From Halomonas sp. Y3 (GTDB lineage Bacteria > Pseudomonadota > Gammaproteobacteria > Pseudomonadales > Halomonadaceae): a stretch of 64,000 nucleotides of DNA. The notes under the pieces are model-generated. The model worked only from the letters and a program-made list of their open reading frames with translations, was not told the origin of the DNA and made no database searches. The translations under genes were made by a program, and so were the position numbers. Every line of letters starts with the position of its first letter. Position 1 is the first letter of the stretch. The stretch is from assembly GCF_024137965.1 (NCBI RefSeq), contig NZ_CP099975.1, positions 2,914,001 through 2,978,000 of the forward strand. Direction: 5' to 3'. Positions 33,249 through 41,814 of this stretch are shown here, piece by piece.

Positions 33249-34028
33249 TCAGCTGTCGAAGTCGAACACGAAGTCGTCGTCGCCCTCGTCGAACAGTTCA
33301 TCGAGGCTCAGGGGGCCGGCCGGGGCGACGCCGGAAAGGTCGGCCACGGGGCTATCCTGCAGGTTGGCAAGCGACAGGATCTGGGCATAGGCAAGCATCA
33401 GGGCGCCGCTGTCGCGCAGCTCGGCCAGCGCTTCCGGGCTCAGGGCCGCCAGGGCCTCGCTGTCCACCACCCGAAAACCGCTCACTCCGAGCTTACGCGA
33501 CTTGACTTCCAGCGAGCGCGCCACCAGCAGGCCGTGTTGCTCCAGCTGGCCGACCAGGCGGGTCAGGCGGATGCGGTCCTTCTCCAGGTTGGTAAGGATG
33601 CCCTTGATCTTCTCCAGCAGCGCGGTGGGCTTGCCCTCTTCGAAGAGCAGATAGCCGCCGGGGGCGTTGACGTGCTCGCTGGCCATGTCCACCACCATGG
33701 CGTAACGGGTCTTGCCCTCGGGGGTCTCCCCCATGACCTTGATGGTAAAGGGGTAGGCGCGAATGGCCGCCGGGCGGTAGCGGCCCCGCCACTGCCCCTT
33801 GGGGGTGACATAGGCGTTGTGGCCTCGCGCCACGCCGAGCAGCGCATAGGCGGCGGGCTTGGCGGTATCGAACACCACGACGTAGTCTCGGGCGGCGGTG
33901 GTCACCTCGCTTGCCACCAGGGGCACGGTGACTGCATCGCTTGCAAAGCGGAAGCTGACGTTGGGCTGATAGGTCAAGCCGCCGTGATGGGCGGGATCCA
34001 GGGCTTCGGGCGCCTGATAGAGGCTCAT
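33249..34028 (-). CDS. SapC-family protein, copy 2
   Basis: The 259-residue protein is close to identical with SapC1: both begin MSLYQAPEALDPA and share the helical core and an acidic C-terminal tail (ELFDEGDDDFVFDFDS). Differences are clustered in the N-terminal third and the last 30 residues. It has AAGGAG before ATG 34028. It lies 108 bases downstream of the candidate S-layer gene, beyond that gene's terminator, so limited readthrough could couple it to S-layer expression. The location beside the substrate supports a chaperone or secretion-helper role, though this is unproven. Confidence 0.88.
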   Translation of the reverse strand: MSLYQAPEALDPAHHGGLTYQPNVSFRFASDAVTVPLVASEVTTAARDYVVVFDTAKPAAYALLGVARGHNAYVTPKGQWRGRYRPAAIRAYPFTIKVMGETPEGKTRYAMVVDMASEHVNAPGGYLLFEEGKPTALLEKIKGILTNLEKDRIRLTRLVGQLEQHGLLVARSLEVKSRKLGVSGFRVVDSEALAALSPEALAELRDSGALMLAYAQILSLANLQDSPVADLSGVAPAGPLSLDELFDEGDDDFVFDFDS

Positions 34029-34081
34029 GGGGCAACTCCTTTTCCATAGGGAGAGGCACAGAATAACTCGGCGTACCGATA

Positions 34082-34110
34082 AAAAAATAGCCGCCCCCGA
34101 GGGGGCGGCT
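34082..34110 (-). terminator. Strong terminator of the candidate S-layer gene
   Basis: On the minus strand AGCCGCCCCC pairs with GGGGGCGGCT around two bases, followed by ATTTTTTTA. It is 27 bases past the stop codon. It is the best intrinsic terminator in this part of the window, as expected for a very highly transcribed gene. Confidence 0.9.
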
Positions 34111-34136
34111 ACTACAGCCAACTCTACAAGATAGAG

Positions 34137-37100
34137 TTATGCGAAGGCGAAGTTGCTGGCATCCAGCTCGTTCAGCCCCAGGAAGCCCGTACCCAGGCCA
34201 TCCTCAATGGTCAGCTCCCAATAGTTGGGATCGTTCTGACCAACATCGCTGGTGATAACCGCGCTCCAGGTACCAGTAAAGAAGGGACCAGTGAACACAT
34301 AGTCGATGTCAATATCGCCCAGCGAACCGTAGATACCGAACTCGGAGAAGTCCAGCACATCTTGGGAGAGATCGAAACCGCTGATGACCCACTCACTGGG
34401 TGCGCCGCTATTCTGGCTGGCAGCCACGAACTCGAAGTTCACCGCTTCGTTGGAGTTGCTGGTGATATCAACGTCACCGGCACCGATCACGATGGTAGTC
34501 TCGGTAGCAGCAGCCCCTGCATCTTGCAGCGTCAGCGTAGAACCAGCGCTGTCAGACAGGTCGATCTTGCTGATGCTGTCGAACACGGCAACGTTATCCA
34601 GTGCGACGTTGATCAGCGTCAGATCCTCGACCGTGGCATCCAGAGTCAGATTCTCCAGAGTAGAGCCAGCCGCGACGAGAGAGGAGATCTCCACGTTGGT
34701 TGCGCTCTGAATGTCCAGAGTACCTTCGTGGATTCCGCCGCTCAGAGCCACGTCCAGCTCATTGACACCGGTCTCACCGATCAGCTCGAGGGTGATGCCG
34801 CTACCGATGTTGCCAGACACTTCGACGTAGCTCTCGTCACGCAGGGAGTCGAGGGTAAGATCACCCGCCAGGAGGGCGACATCAAAGACTTCCACGCCGG
34901 TGGTGTTGCTAGCGCTGAAGTAGCCCTGAGCACCTGCGCCAGTTGCGGCGAACGGAGCGCCGAACTGAATGGTTTCGAACTCGCTGATTTCAGCAGCGGT
35001 GTTCAGAGCACCATACAGCTGCAGGGTGTCATTGTCGTTCAGCGTGCCCTTAATACCGACGTAGTTGTTGGCGTTGGGGTTGATGCCGTTGCCAAAGCCG
35101 TTACCACCACCGTTGACGACCTGGGCAGAGAGCGCCAGGGTCAGGTCGGCCTGGTTCAGGTTACCGTTGGTCTGCAGGTTACCGGTCAGGCCGGTAGCAT
35201 CGATGTTGCGCGGACCAGTGATGGTAGTACCACCCTGGGTCTGACCCATACGATCGATGTGCAGATCCAGGTCCTGGGTGCCGTCGATATCGACAGTACG
35301 AGCACTGGTCGACATGGTGTTGACCACGTTGGTGGCCTCACGGCGACCGGCAGAGGTTACAGTGGTGCTGGCCACATTGTCGACGCGCAGGGAGTCAACG
35401 CTCAGCTCGGAGGTGTCACTGGTAGCAGCACCGCGAGAGGTGTTGTCCAGCGTCACGTTGAGATGCTGAGTGTTGACGTTAAGGCCCACCAGCTCGATGT
35501 CGCCGAACGTCTGGTTGACATCGTTATTGAAGTTGGTAGCAGACAGGGTCTGGTTCTTGCCGCTGATGGTGACGTCAGTACCGTCTTCGATCTGGGTCAC
35601 GGCGTTATCGAAACCGCCGGACTGGAAGTCACCCGTGGCGATCACGATATCTTCAAGGCCGCTCATGTTACCTGTGATGATAGCGTGATTGGAATCACCA
35701 CCGGCGATCACCAGCGTCTCGATGCTGTCGAACGCGGCCCAGCGGGCGGCACCGGTACCGGTACCGGAGCTGGTGGTCACTTCAACGGTGTCGCGACCTG
35801 CGCCGCCGTCGATGCTGACCACAGAGCGGTCGATCAGGCTGTTGTTGAAGTTGAAGCGGTCGTTACCGGCACCACCCTCGATGTCGATCACCACGTCGGT
35901 GTCAAGCTCAACACCGGTCAGGGCGTTGAAGAAGTTGTCGCCGCTGCCGCCTTCACCGTCAAAGTCGAAGGTGAAGATATCGTCGCCGTTACCGCCGGCG
36001 TAGCGGAAGCCAGGCGCGTACTTCTCGCCGGAAGCGCCGGTGCCGCCAACGAAGTCGCTGCCGTCATCATCCGGATTGGTGCTGCTGCCGGAATCACGGA
36101 AGTAGCTATCGGCCTTGGCGCCCAGGTCGCCGGTCAGGTTGATAGCGACGTTCAGGTCACCGTTAAACTCATCAGCGTTAACCTGACGAACGTCGGTCAG
36201 GCCGACCAGGTTACCATCAACGTCGGTGCCGAAGGCACGGCCGTCGGTGGAGGCCAGCTCGTTGACCGGGGTGCTGTCACCGCGAGTCGCACCGATGGTC
36301 AGGTCGCCATCGCCGACAACGTTGACGATCTCCAGGAAGCCTTCCGGCTGGTTGCCAGCATTCAGATTGACGGAAGACATGGCGAGCAGGTGGCTGTCGT
36401 TCAGCACGGTGGTGTTGAAGACACCGATGCCGTCCTGACCGGACATGGCGCCAATGTTCAGCATACCGCCCTGGGAGCCGTTACCAGCGCCGTCGAGCAC
36501 CACGTTGGTTTCGACCAGCACGTCAAACAGGGTAGCGTCGCCGACCTGCTGATTGCCTTCGATGTCGAAGTTGCCCGGCTGAGTGGTGGTCACTGTGCCT
36601 TCGGCAAAGTCACGGCCCTGCTCGTCGACCAGCACGAAAGTACCATCTTCGTTGTTGCTGACGGTAACACCTGCCAGAGCCGGCTCAGAGGCGATCGCCG
36701 CTTCCAGAGCGGCCTTGAACTCGGCAAAGCTGTTGGCCTGGGCCATGGCAGCATTGGACAGGGTGTAGTCGCTGCCGTCGAGCTCGATGGTCACCGCATT
36801 AACGGTGAAGTTTTGCAGCTCATTTTCCGGTGCGCCGGACTCGCGCACGGTCAGAGTCAGGAAGGAATCAGAGCGCCCCTGGCCCAGCGCCACTTCGCGG
36901 GCGTTGAAGAAGGCCGCATAGCTAACGTTGGGATCGGTGTCGCGCATGCCGAAGAAGGTCTCTTCGGGAGCAGAGCGAATGTCTTCGATCTGCAGGTAAG
37001 CGCGGCTGTTATCGGACCACCACTGCTGGACGCCGTTCATGAACTGAGCGTCGATGTTGGAACCGTTAACGGTGACGTCCTGCGCCAGACGCGACTGCAC

Positions 37101-37919
37101 CTGGATGTTGACGACTTCGATATTCTCGGTACGCGGCGAGATGGCGGTAGCGTCAGCAGTACCCAGGAAGGTATCGGTGACGGTCGCATTGGTCATCAGC
37201 TGCGCATTCAGGGTATCGGTACCCTCGCCACCGTCGAGACGGTCGCCGCTGCCCAGGGTGTTAGCGTCGCGGCCACCGATAGTGGTGAAGCTGGCGTCGA
37301 AGACGTCGTCGCCGGCGGTGCCGGTCAGCACGTCGGCCTCTGCGGTCAGGCGGAACTCTTCACCTTCGGCAGGCGGCTCCGGCTGGCCGTCATCACCGGT
37401 GACCAGGAAGTTGATAAAGCCGTCAACGTCGACGTCGGCGACAGTGGTGTCGGCATCAACGCCGGCGAGGAAGTCGCGGGCGCTAGCGGCAGCGGCATTG
37501 CCTTCATAGGCAAGGATTTCCTGGGTGGTGTCGAGCCCTGCGGTGAAGGCATCGGCCACGTCCAGCTTGTTCTGCAGAGCGACTGCGTCGTCGCCCTGGG
37601 CGCCACCGGCGATCTCGTAGGCGATCTCGGCCAGGGTCTTCTCGCCGCTGCTGAGCAGACCGACGTAGAACTGGAGGCCAGCCGGCTCGGCATCGCGGCC
37701 GAACAGCTGGTTGTAGAGGTTATTGACGAGCTGAGCATTTGACAGGTTGCCAAAAGCATTCTCGTACTCGGCGGAGGTGCCGAAAGCGTTCAGGATGTGG
37801 CCGACGCCTTCAGCGTCGATACGCTCTGCCCAGTACTGCTGGCCCTGCGGGTCGGCCGGACGGCCGTAGTAGGCGACGTAAAGCAGCTGCGCCTGGTTCA
37901 AGCTCTCTTGAGTTGCCAT
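34137..37919 (-). CDS. Candidate S-layer protein, RTX-like, type I secreted
   Basis: The 1260-residue protein is acidic, has no Cys visible in the parts read, and lacks a signal peptide. Residues 1-170 are a DUF4214-type domain (QAQLLYVAYYGRPADPQGQQYW, VNNLYNQLFGRDAEPAGLQFY). Residues 195-235 contain ADVLTGTAGDDVFDAS, and 640-720 contain GGNGDDIFTF and GGAGNDRFNFNN, both RTX-type calcium-binding motifs. The rest is Asn/Thr/Ser-rich beta-strand repeat. The C-terminus LNELDASNFAFA resembles the uncleaved type I signal at the end of Caulobacter RsaA. A strong terminator, a long leader, SapC genes and a T1SS run support an S-layer role, although adhesin is an alternative. Confidence 0.78.
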   Translation of the reverse strand: MATQESLNQAQLLYVAYYGRPADPQGQQYWAERIDAEGVGHILNAFGTSAEYENAFGNLSNAQLVNNLYNQLFGRDAEPAGLQFYVGLLSSGEKTLAEIAYEIAGGAQGDDAVALQNKLDVADAFTAGLDTTQEILAYEGNAAAASARDFLAGVDADTTVADVDVDGFINFLVTGDDGQPEPPAEGEEFRLTAEADVLTGTAGDDVFDASFTTIGGRDANTLGSGDRLDGGEGTDTLNAQLMTNATVTDTFLGTADATAISPRTENIEVVNIQVQSRLAQDVTVNGSNIDAQFMNGVQQWWSDNSRAYLQIEDIRSAPEETFFGMRDTDPNVSYAAFFNAREVALGQGRSDSFLTLTVRESGAPENELQNFTVNAVTIELDGSDYTLSNAAMAQANSFAEFKAALEAAIASEPALAGVTVSNNEDGTFVLVDEQGRDFAEGTVTTTQPGNFDIEGNQQVGDATLFDVLVETNVVLDGAGNGSQGGMLNIGAMSGQDGIGVFNTTVLNDSHLLAMSSVNLNAGNQPEGFLEIVNVVGDGDLTIGATRGDSTPVNELASTDGRAFGTDVDGNLVGLTDVRQVNADEFNGDLNVAINLTGDLGAKADSYFRDSGSSTNPDDDGSDFVGGTGASGEKYAPGFRYAGGNGDDIFTFDFDGEGGSGDNFFNALTGVELDTDVVIDIEGGAGNDRFNFNNSLIDRSVVSIDGGAGRDTVEVTTSSGTGTGAARWAAFDSIETLVIAGGDSNHAIITGNMSGLEDIVIATGDFQSGGFDNAVTQIEDGTDVTISGKNQTLSATNFNNDVNQTFGDIELVGLNVNTQHLNVTLDNTSRGAATSDTSELSVDSLRVDNVASTTVTSAGRREATNVVNTMSTSARTVDIDGTQDLDLHIDRMGQTQGGTTITGPRNIDATGLTGNLQTNGNLNQADLTLALSAQVVNGGGNGFGNGINPNANNYVGIKGTLNDNDTLQLYGALNTAAEISEFETIQFGAPFAATGAGAQGYFSASNTTGVEVFDVALLAGDLTLDSLRDESYVEVSGNIGSGITLELIGETGVNELDVALSGGIHEGTLDIQSATNVEISSLVAAGSTLENLTLDATVEDLTLINVALDNVAVFDSISKIDLSDSAGSTLTLQDAGAAATETTIVIGAGDVDITSNSNEAVNFEFVAASQNSGAPSEWVISGFDLSQDVLDFSEFGIYGSLGDIDIDYVFTGPFFTGTWSAVITSDVGQNDPNYWELTIEDGLGTGFLGLNELDASNFAFA

Positions 37920-38105
37920 GGGACTATAGTCTCCTTGCTTAGTTAAATATGCCGGCTATGGCTATCATTCCTTCGCTTGCGCCGGCATTGCTACCTTGAG
38001 CGCTCAAGGTCATCCGCTTTGCTCGTCCTTCCTTGTAGGTATTGTGGCGCTGTGCAGCTTTCCATTTCCTGCACCGCCACCCCCCTCGTCACCGACGAGC
38101 AATGT
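37920..38105 (-). promoter_or_regulatory. Structured 5' leader of the S-layer-like gene
   Basis: The leader of about 185 bases contains several inverted repeats. These are CTCGTC/GACGAG (38085-38099), the perfect 18-base palindrome ACCTTGAGCGCTCAAGGT (37993-38010), and ATGCCGGC/GCCGGCAT (37949-37956 and 37981-37988). The AAGGAG ribosome binding site lies next to the 10-base palindrome GACTATAGTC (37922-37931). Such leaders often stabilise S-layer mRNAs. Control at the ribosome site is possible. Confidence 0.55.
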
Positions 38106-38110
38106 CAGAT

Positions 38111-38140
38111 AATGTAAAAGCCATGTCTCTGGCAAGTCAA
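38111..38140 (-). promoter_or_regulatory. Sigma-70 promoter of the S-layer-like gene
   Basis: On the minus strand TTGACT (38140-38135) and TACATT (38116-38111) are separated by 18 bases, close to the consensus. This predicts a start of transcription near 38104. The site lies between the end of the polysaccharide run (38219) and the S-layer-like gene. Confidence 0.6.
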
Positions 38141-38218
38141 TGGCATTGAACTAATGCCTGATGCCAGAGTGACCTTATTGGGACCTCCCGCGAGCCGCAT
38201 GACACATATCACACGGCA

Positions 38219-40780
38219 CTAGGCATCTGAAAACAGCGTGCGGGAACATGCCTGCATGCTAGCTCCGCCCTCGCTGGAGTGCAAGCGGTGAATCCGAGCG
38301 GCCTCACCCAGGCGCGGCGCAATGCGGTGCCAGGCGTAGGCGTCCTGGGTCAGCTGCCGAGCCCGCGCCACTCGGGCCTCTTGCGCCGGCCGCGGCGTCG
38401 CCAGCAGGCGTTCTAGAGCCGCGGCCAACCGGTCCAGCTCGGCCAGCCAAAGATGACGTTCGTCAAAGTCGAAGCCGCGGTTGCCGAAGGGGGTCGTCAG
38501 GACAGGTACGCCGCTCGCCGTGTAGTCCAACATCTTGAGATTGCTGCCCGAACCGGAGCCCATCGGGTTGAGCGCCACGTCGACGCTAGCCAACAGCGCA
38601 CCAAGCTCGGCATCTGTTACCGTGCCCATCAGCCGCAGGTTGGGCGGCAGGTCAATATCGGCAAGATCGGGATGCAGACAGAGGCTGCCGACGACAAGAA
38701 AGTCCACCGCCGGGCAGGCCGGCGCCAGGCGCTCCATGATCAGACGGGCGGCCTCCAGATTGGGGCCGTGCCAGCTGCCGATGAACAATGCCGTGGGGCG
38801 CTGCTGCCCCAGGCTGGCCTGCCAGCGCCGCCTCAACGCCATATCCACGAAGGGCAGACGCTGGATATCGGCGCCGTTGGGCACCACGATGCCGCGCCGT
38901 GGGTCCAGCCCGTAGTGCGAAGTAAAGCTCGCCAGGTCCGCCTCGGTGCAGGCCGACACCCAGGCGCCGGCGCAGCAGGCCAGCCTTTCTACCTCTTCCA
39001 CCTGCCTGAGAGCGGCGCGTGCCTCGGGCAGGTTCTGTCGCAGCGCCTGGGCCAGGATATCGCGCTTGAGCAGGGCCTCGACGTTATGCGACTCGTAGCC
39101 CCAGGGTACGTCCAGATGCTCATGCAGCGCCCCGGCCAGGTAGGGGTGGGCCGCCACGCCCATGGTGGCCTCGCTCGCATAGTGCTTGAGCCGCTCGACA
39201 AAGCGGGTATTGAGGCGCCAGCCCTCGATGGCGGCGATATCCTCGACCGGCACGCCAAGTGCCTTTTCCAGCGCCTCGAGCCGCTGCTGCTGCGCCTCGC
39301 TAAGCGGAACACGATGCTCCACCAGGCCCGGCGCGATTTCGCGGCGGCACTCCTCGCTGCCGACCGGCGCCAGCACCAGCAGGGTCACGCGGCGCCCCGG
39401 CTCGGCGGCCAGGTGGCGGTAGAGGTGAAACATGCGGTTCTGGCCGCCTCCCATGGGGGGATAGACGCTGTAGGTGTTGAGCACCAGCCAGTGCTCGCCG
39501 GCGCCCAGCCCGGTCACCTGTGCGGGGCACTGGGGACGGGCGTCGGCCGCGGGTGCCTCCAGCAGCGCCGCCACGGTGCTCGGCCAGTTCACGTGGGCGA
39601 CGCTGCGGCGCGCGGCGGCGGCCATGGCAAGCGCACTCTCGGGCGCCCGCCCCAGCGCCTCGATCACCTCGGCCAGGGCGGCCGGCTCCGGGGGCACGCA
39701 CCAGCCATTCTCACCGTGGCGCACGAACTCGGTCACGCCACCGGCGTCGTTGCAGGTGATCACCGGCTTGCCGGCGCTCATGGCCTCGATGGTAATCAGG
39801 CCGTAGTCCTCCTGGTAGGGAAGAAAGGGCACCGCCAGGGCGTGGCGATACTGCTCTGCCACCTGGCTGTCGCGCAAAAACCCCAGGAAGCGAATGCGCG
39901 GGTCACCGGCGGCCAGCTGCCTGAGCGCTTCTTCCTCCGGGCCCGTACCGGCAATGCGCAGCTCCAGGTCGGCGCGGCTGGCCATGAAGGCACGCACCAG
40001 AAGCTCGATGCGCTTGGGGCCGTCCAGCCGGCTGACGGTAAACAGGTAGGGGGGCGTCGCTGCGGCAGGCGCGGGCTCTACAGGCGGCAGGTCCGAGGGG
40101 TGGTGGATGACCTTGACGGCCTCACCCCGAGGAAAGTAGTGGGCGCGCCGCGTGACGGTCTGTGAAATGGCGGCATAGCGGCGAATGGCGCCCGGTGCCA
40201 TGGCGATCGCGTCCAGGTGATGAATCACCGCCCGCGTCAGCGGCCCAGGGAAGGCCAGCAGGGCGTCGCGGCTGGCCGCGGGCAGCCAGCGGCTCTGCTG
40301 CAGCGCCTCCAGGGTGGCGAAGAGCTCCGGCAGCTGAGCGCGCTCGGGCGCGGTGGCAAGCAGCTTCTGCAGGCGGCGCAGCTGCGGATGGCGCCGCCAG
40401 CGCCCCATGGCCTGCCGGCCCGCCGGCGTGGGCCAGGCAGCAGCGCTGAAGGGGTCGTGGGCGGCCAGCTCCGGCCAGGGATAGGTGTCGTAGAGCCCCC
40501 GCAGCGGATGCTGCAGATAGAGCCGGTGGTTGGGGTGTGACACCATCCAGGCCGGATACTTGGTGCTGATCACACAGTCGAAGTGGCTCAGGTCCAGCTC
40601 GCTGAAGCGACGATAGCTGCTCAGCAGCTCACCCAGACTGCGCTCGGGCGACGGCAGCTTGATCAGCTCCACCTGGTGGTCGGTCAGCTGATTGAGGTGA
40701 TGCAGGAGCCCCCACCAGAGCTTTTCGGCACCGCCTACCGTGAAGGGGACGCTGCTGGGCGCCACCAGCGCGATCTTCAT
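38219..40780 (-). CDS. Two-domain glycosyltransferase (GT4-GT4)
   Basis: The 853-residue protein has two complete GT4 units. The first (about 1-430) has PFTVGGAEKLWWGLL, LFTVSRLDGPKRIELLVRAF and EDYGLITIEAMSAGKPVITC. The second (about 440-850) has YSVYPPMGGGQNRMFHLYRH, FIGSWHGPNLEAARLI and PMGSGSGSNLKMLDYTASGVPVL. Such double enzymes, like WbdA, build repeating polymannose or similar O-antigen units. The ATG overlaps the previous stop (ATGA). It is the last gene of the polysaccharide run. Confidence 0.88.
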   Translation of the reverse strand: MKIALVAPSSVPFTVGGAEKLWWGLLHHLNQLTDHQVELIKLPSPERSLGELLSSYRRFSELDLSHFDCVISTKYPAWMVSHPNHRLYLQHPLRGLYDTYPWPELAAHDPFSAAAWPTPAGRQAMGRWRRHPQLRRLQKLLATAPERAQLPELFATLEALQQSRWLPAASRDALLAFPGPLTRAVIHHLDAIAMAPGAIRRYAAISQTVTRRAHYFPRGEAVKVIHHPSDLPPVEPAPAAATPPYLFTVSRLDGPKRIELLVRAFMASRADLELRIAGTGPEEEALRQLAAGDPRIRFLGFLRDSQVAEQYRHALAVPFLPYQEDYGLITIEAMSAGKPVITCNDAGGVTEFVRHGENGWCVPPEPAALAEVIEALGRAPESALAMAAAARRSVAHVNWPSTVAALLEAPAADARPQCPAQVTGLGAGEHWLVLNTYSVYPPMGGGQNRMFHLYRHLAAEPGRRVTLLVLAPVGSEECRREIAPGLVEHRVPLSEAQQQRLEALEKALGVPVEDIAAIEGWRLNTRFVERLKHYASEATMGVAAHPYLAGALHEHLDVPWGYESHNVEALLKRDILAQALRQNLPEARAALRQVEEVERLACCAGAWVSACTEADLASFTSHYGLDPRRGIVVPNGADIQRLPFVDMALRRRWQASLGQQRPTALFIGSWHGPNLEAARLIMERLAPACPAVDFLVVGSLCLHPDLADIDLPPNLRLMGTVTDAELGALLASVDVALNPMGSGSGSNLKMLDYTASGVPVLTTPFGNRGFDFDERHLWLAELDRLAAALERLLATPRPAQEARVARARQLTQDAYAWHRIAPRLGEAARIHRLHSSEGGASMQACSRTLFSDA

Positions 40781-41814
40781 GGTACCGACTCCCCCAGCAG
40801 GCGGGCCACCACCTGATCCCAGCTGATGTTGGCGCGGTGGTAGCCTTCCAGGCCGGCGCGCCCCATCTCGGCAGCACGCCGACGGTCGCGCCACACCTCA
40901 TCGATGGCGGCCGCCACGGCCTGAGGCTCCGGCTCCACCACCCAGCCGGTCTCGGCGTCGCGCACAAACTCCAGCGGACCGCCGCTGTCGCGACAGGTGA
41001 TGACCGGCTTGGCGGCCAGCATCGCCTCGAGGGTCACGTAGCCGTAGTCCTCGTCGAAGGGGCCATAGAAGACCGCGGTGGCGTTGGCATACCAGGCCAA
41101 CTTCTCCTCTTCGCTGATGCGCCCGATCAGCCGCACGCGATCACTCAGGCCATGCTGCTCGACCAGCGCCTGATAGCGCTGCCGCTGGCCGCCCTCGCCG
41201 GCGATCACCAGGCGCGCCGGCGTCTGCAGGTAACGCGCTGCCTCGATCAGCAGATCCTGGCGCTTGAGGCTCTCCAGGCGGCTGGGGTAGAAGATATAGC
41301 CCCAGTCTTCATAGCAGCGAAAGCGCTCGGCGTCATGCGGCGGGTGATAGAGCGGCTGCGCCTGCAGGCCGTTGAAGCGCTCGAGCCGCTCGGCCACGCG
41401 CCGGGAGTTGGCCAGCAGCCGAGTGGCACTGGGCAGATGGCGGTCGTCGAAGGCCTGAACGGCATCGCGCAGGCGCTGCTGGGCCGGCGAGGCCTGCTGC
41501 GGGGAGTAGAGCTCGTAGCAGGCGCGATGCTGGTGCATCACCCAGACGGTATGGTCTGGGTGTTTCAGCCCCCAGGCGGGAAACTGCAGGCTGATGGCGC
41601 GGTCGATCTCGACCCCGTTGGGCGCGGCCATATCGAGGGTCTCGACGTAGGCCATCAGGCGTTCGATGTCCTTCTCCGGGCCGAAGCGAAACGGCAGGCG
41701 CATCAGCTCGACCTCGTGGCCGCGGTCGCGCAGGGCCTGGGCAACGCCATGAATATGGTAGTCGGCGCCACCGTGAATGAAGGGCACCTGAGTGGCACTG
41801 AGCAGGATTCTCAC
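40777..41814 (-). CDS. Glycosyltransferase family 4
   Basis: The 345-residue protein starts VRILLSATQVPFIHGGADYH (GTG at 41814, which overlaps the stop of the methyltransferase gene as GTGA). The donor-binding part has IFYPSRLESLKRQDLLIEAA and PFDEDYGYVTLEAMLAAKPV, with E and E in the usual spacing. The sugar is unknown; a role in the ABC-exported glycan is inferred from the operon. Confidence 0.87.
   Translation of the reverse strand: MRILLSATQVPFIHGGADYHIHGVAQALRDRGHEVELMRLPFRFGPEKDIERLMAYVETLDMAAPNGVEIDRAISLQFPAWGLKHPDHTVWVMHQHRACYELYSPQQASPAQQRLRDAVQAFDDRHLPSATRLLANSRRVAERLERFNGLQAQPLYHPPHDAERFRCYEDWGYIFYPSRLESLKRQDLLIEAARYLQTPARLVIAGEGGQRQRYQALVEQHGLSDRVRLIGRISEEEKLAWYANATAVFYGPFDEDYGYVTLEAMLAAKPVITCRDSGGPLEFVRDAETGWVVEPEPQAVAAAIDEVWRDRRRAAEMGRAGLEGYHRANISWDQVVARLLGESVP

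Noticed and set aside
34362..37742. Long plus-strand reading frame of 1126 codons opposite the S-layer-like gene
   Set aside because: It is the mirror of a GC-biased gene. The minus-strand frame has family motifs, a ribosome site, promoter and terminator, while the plus-strand frame has a low-complexity Val/Gly/Ala-type composition.
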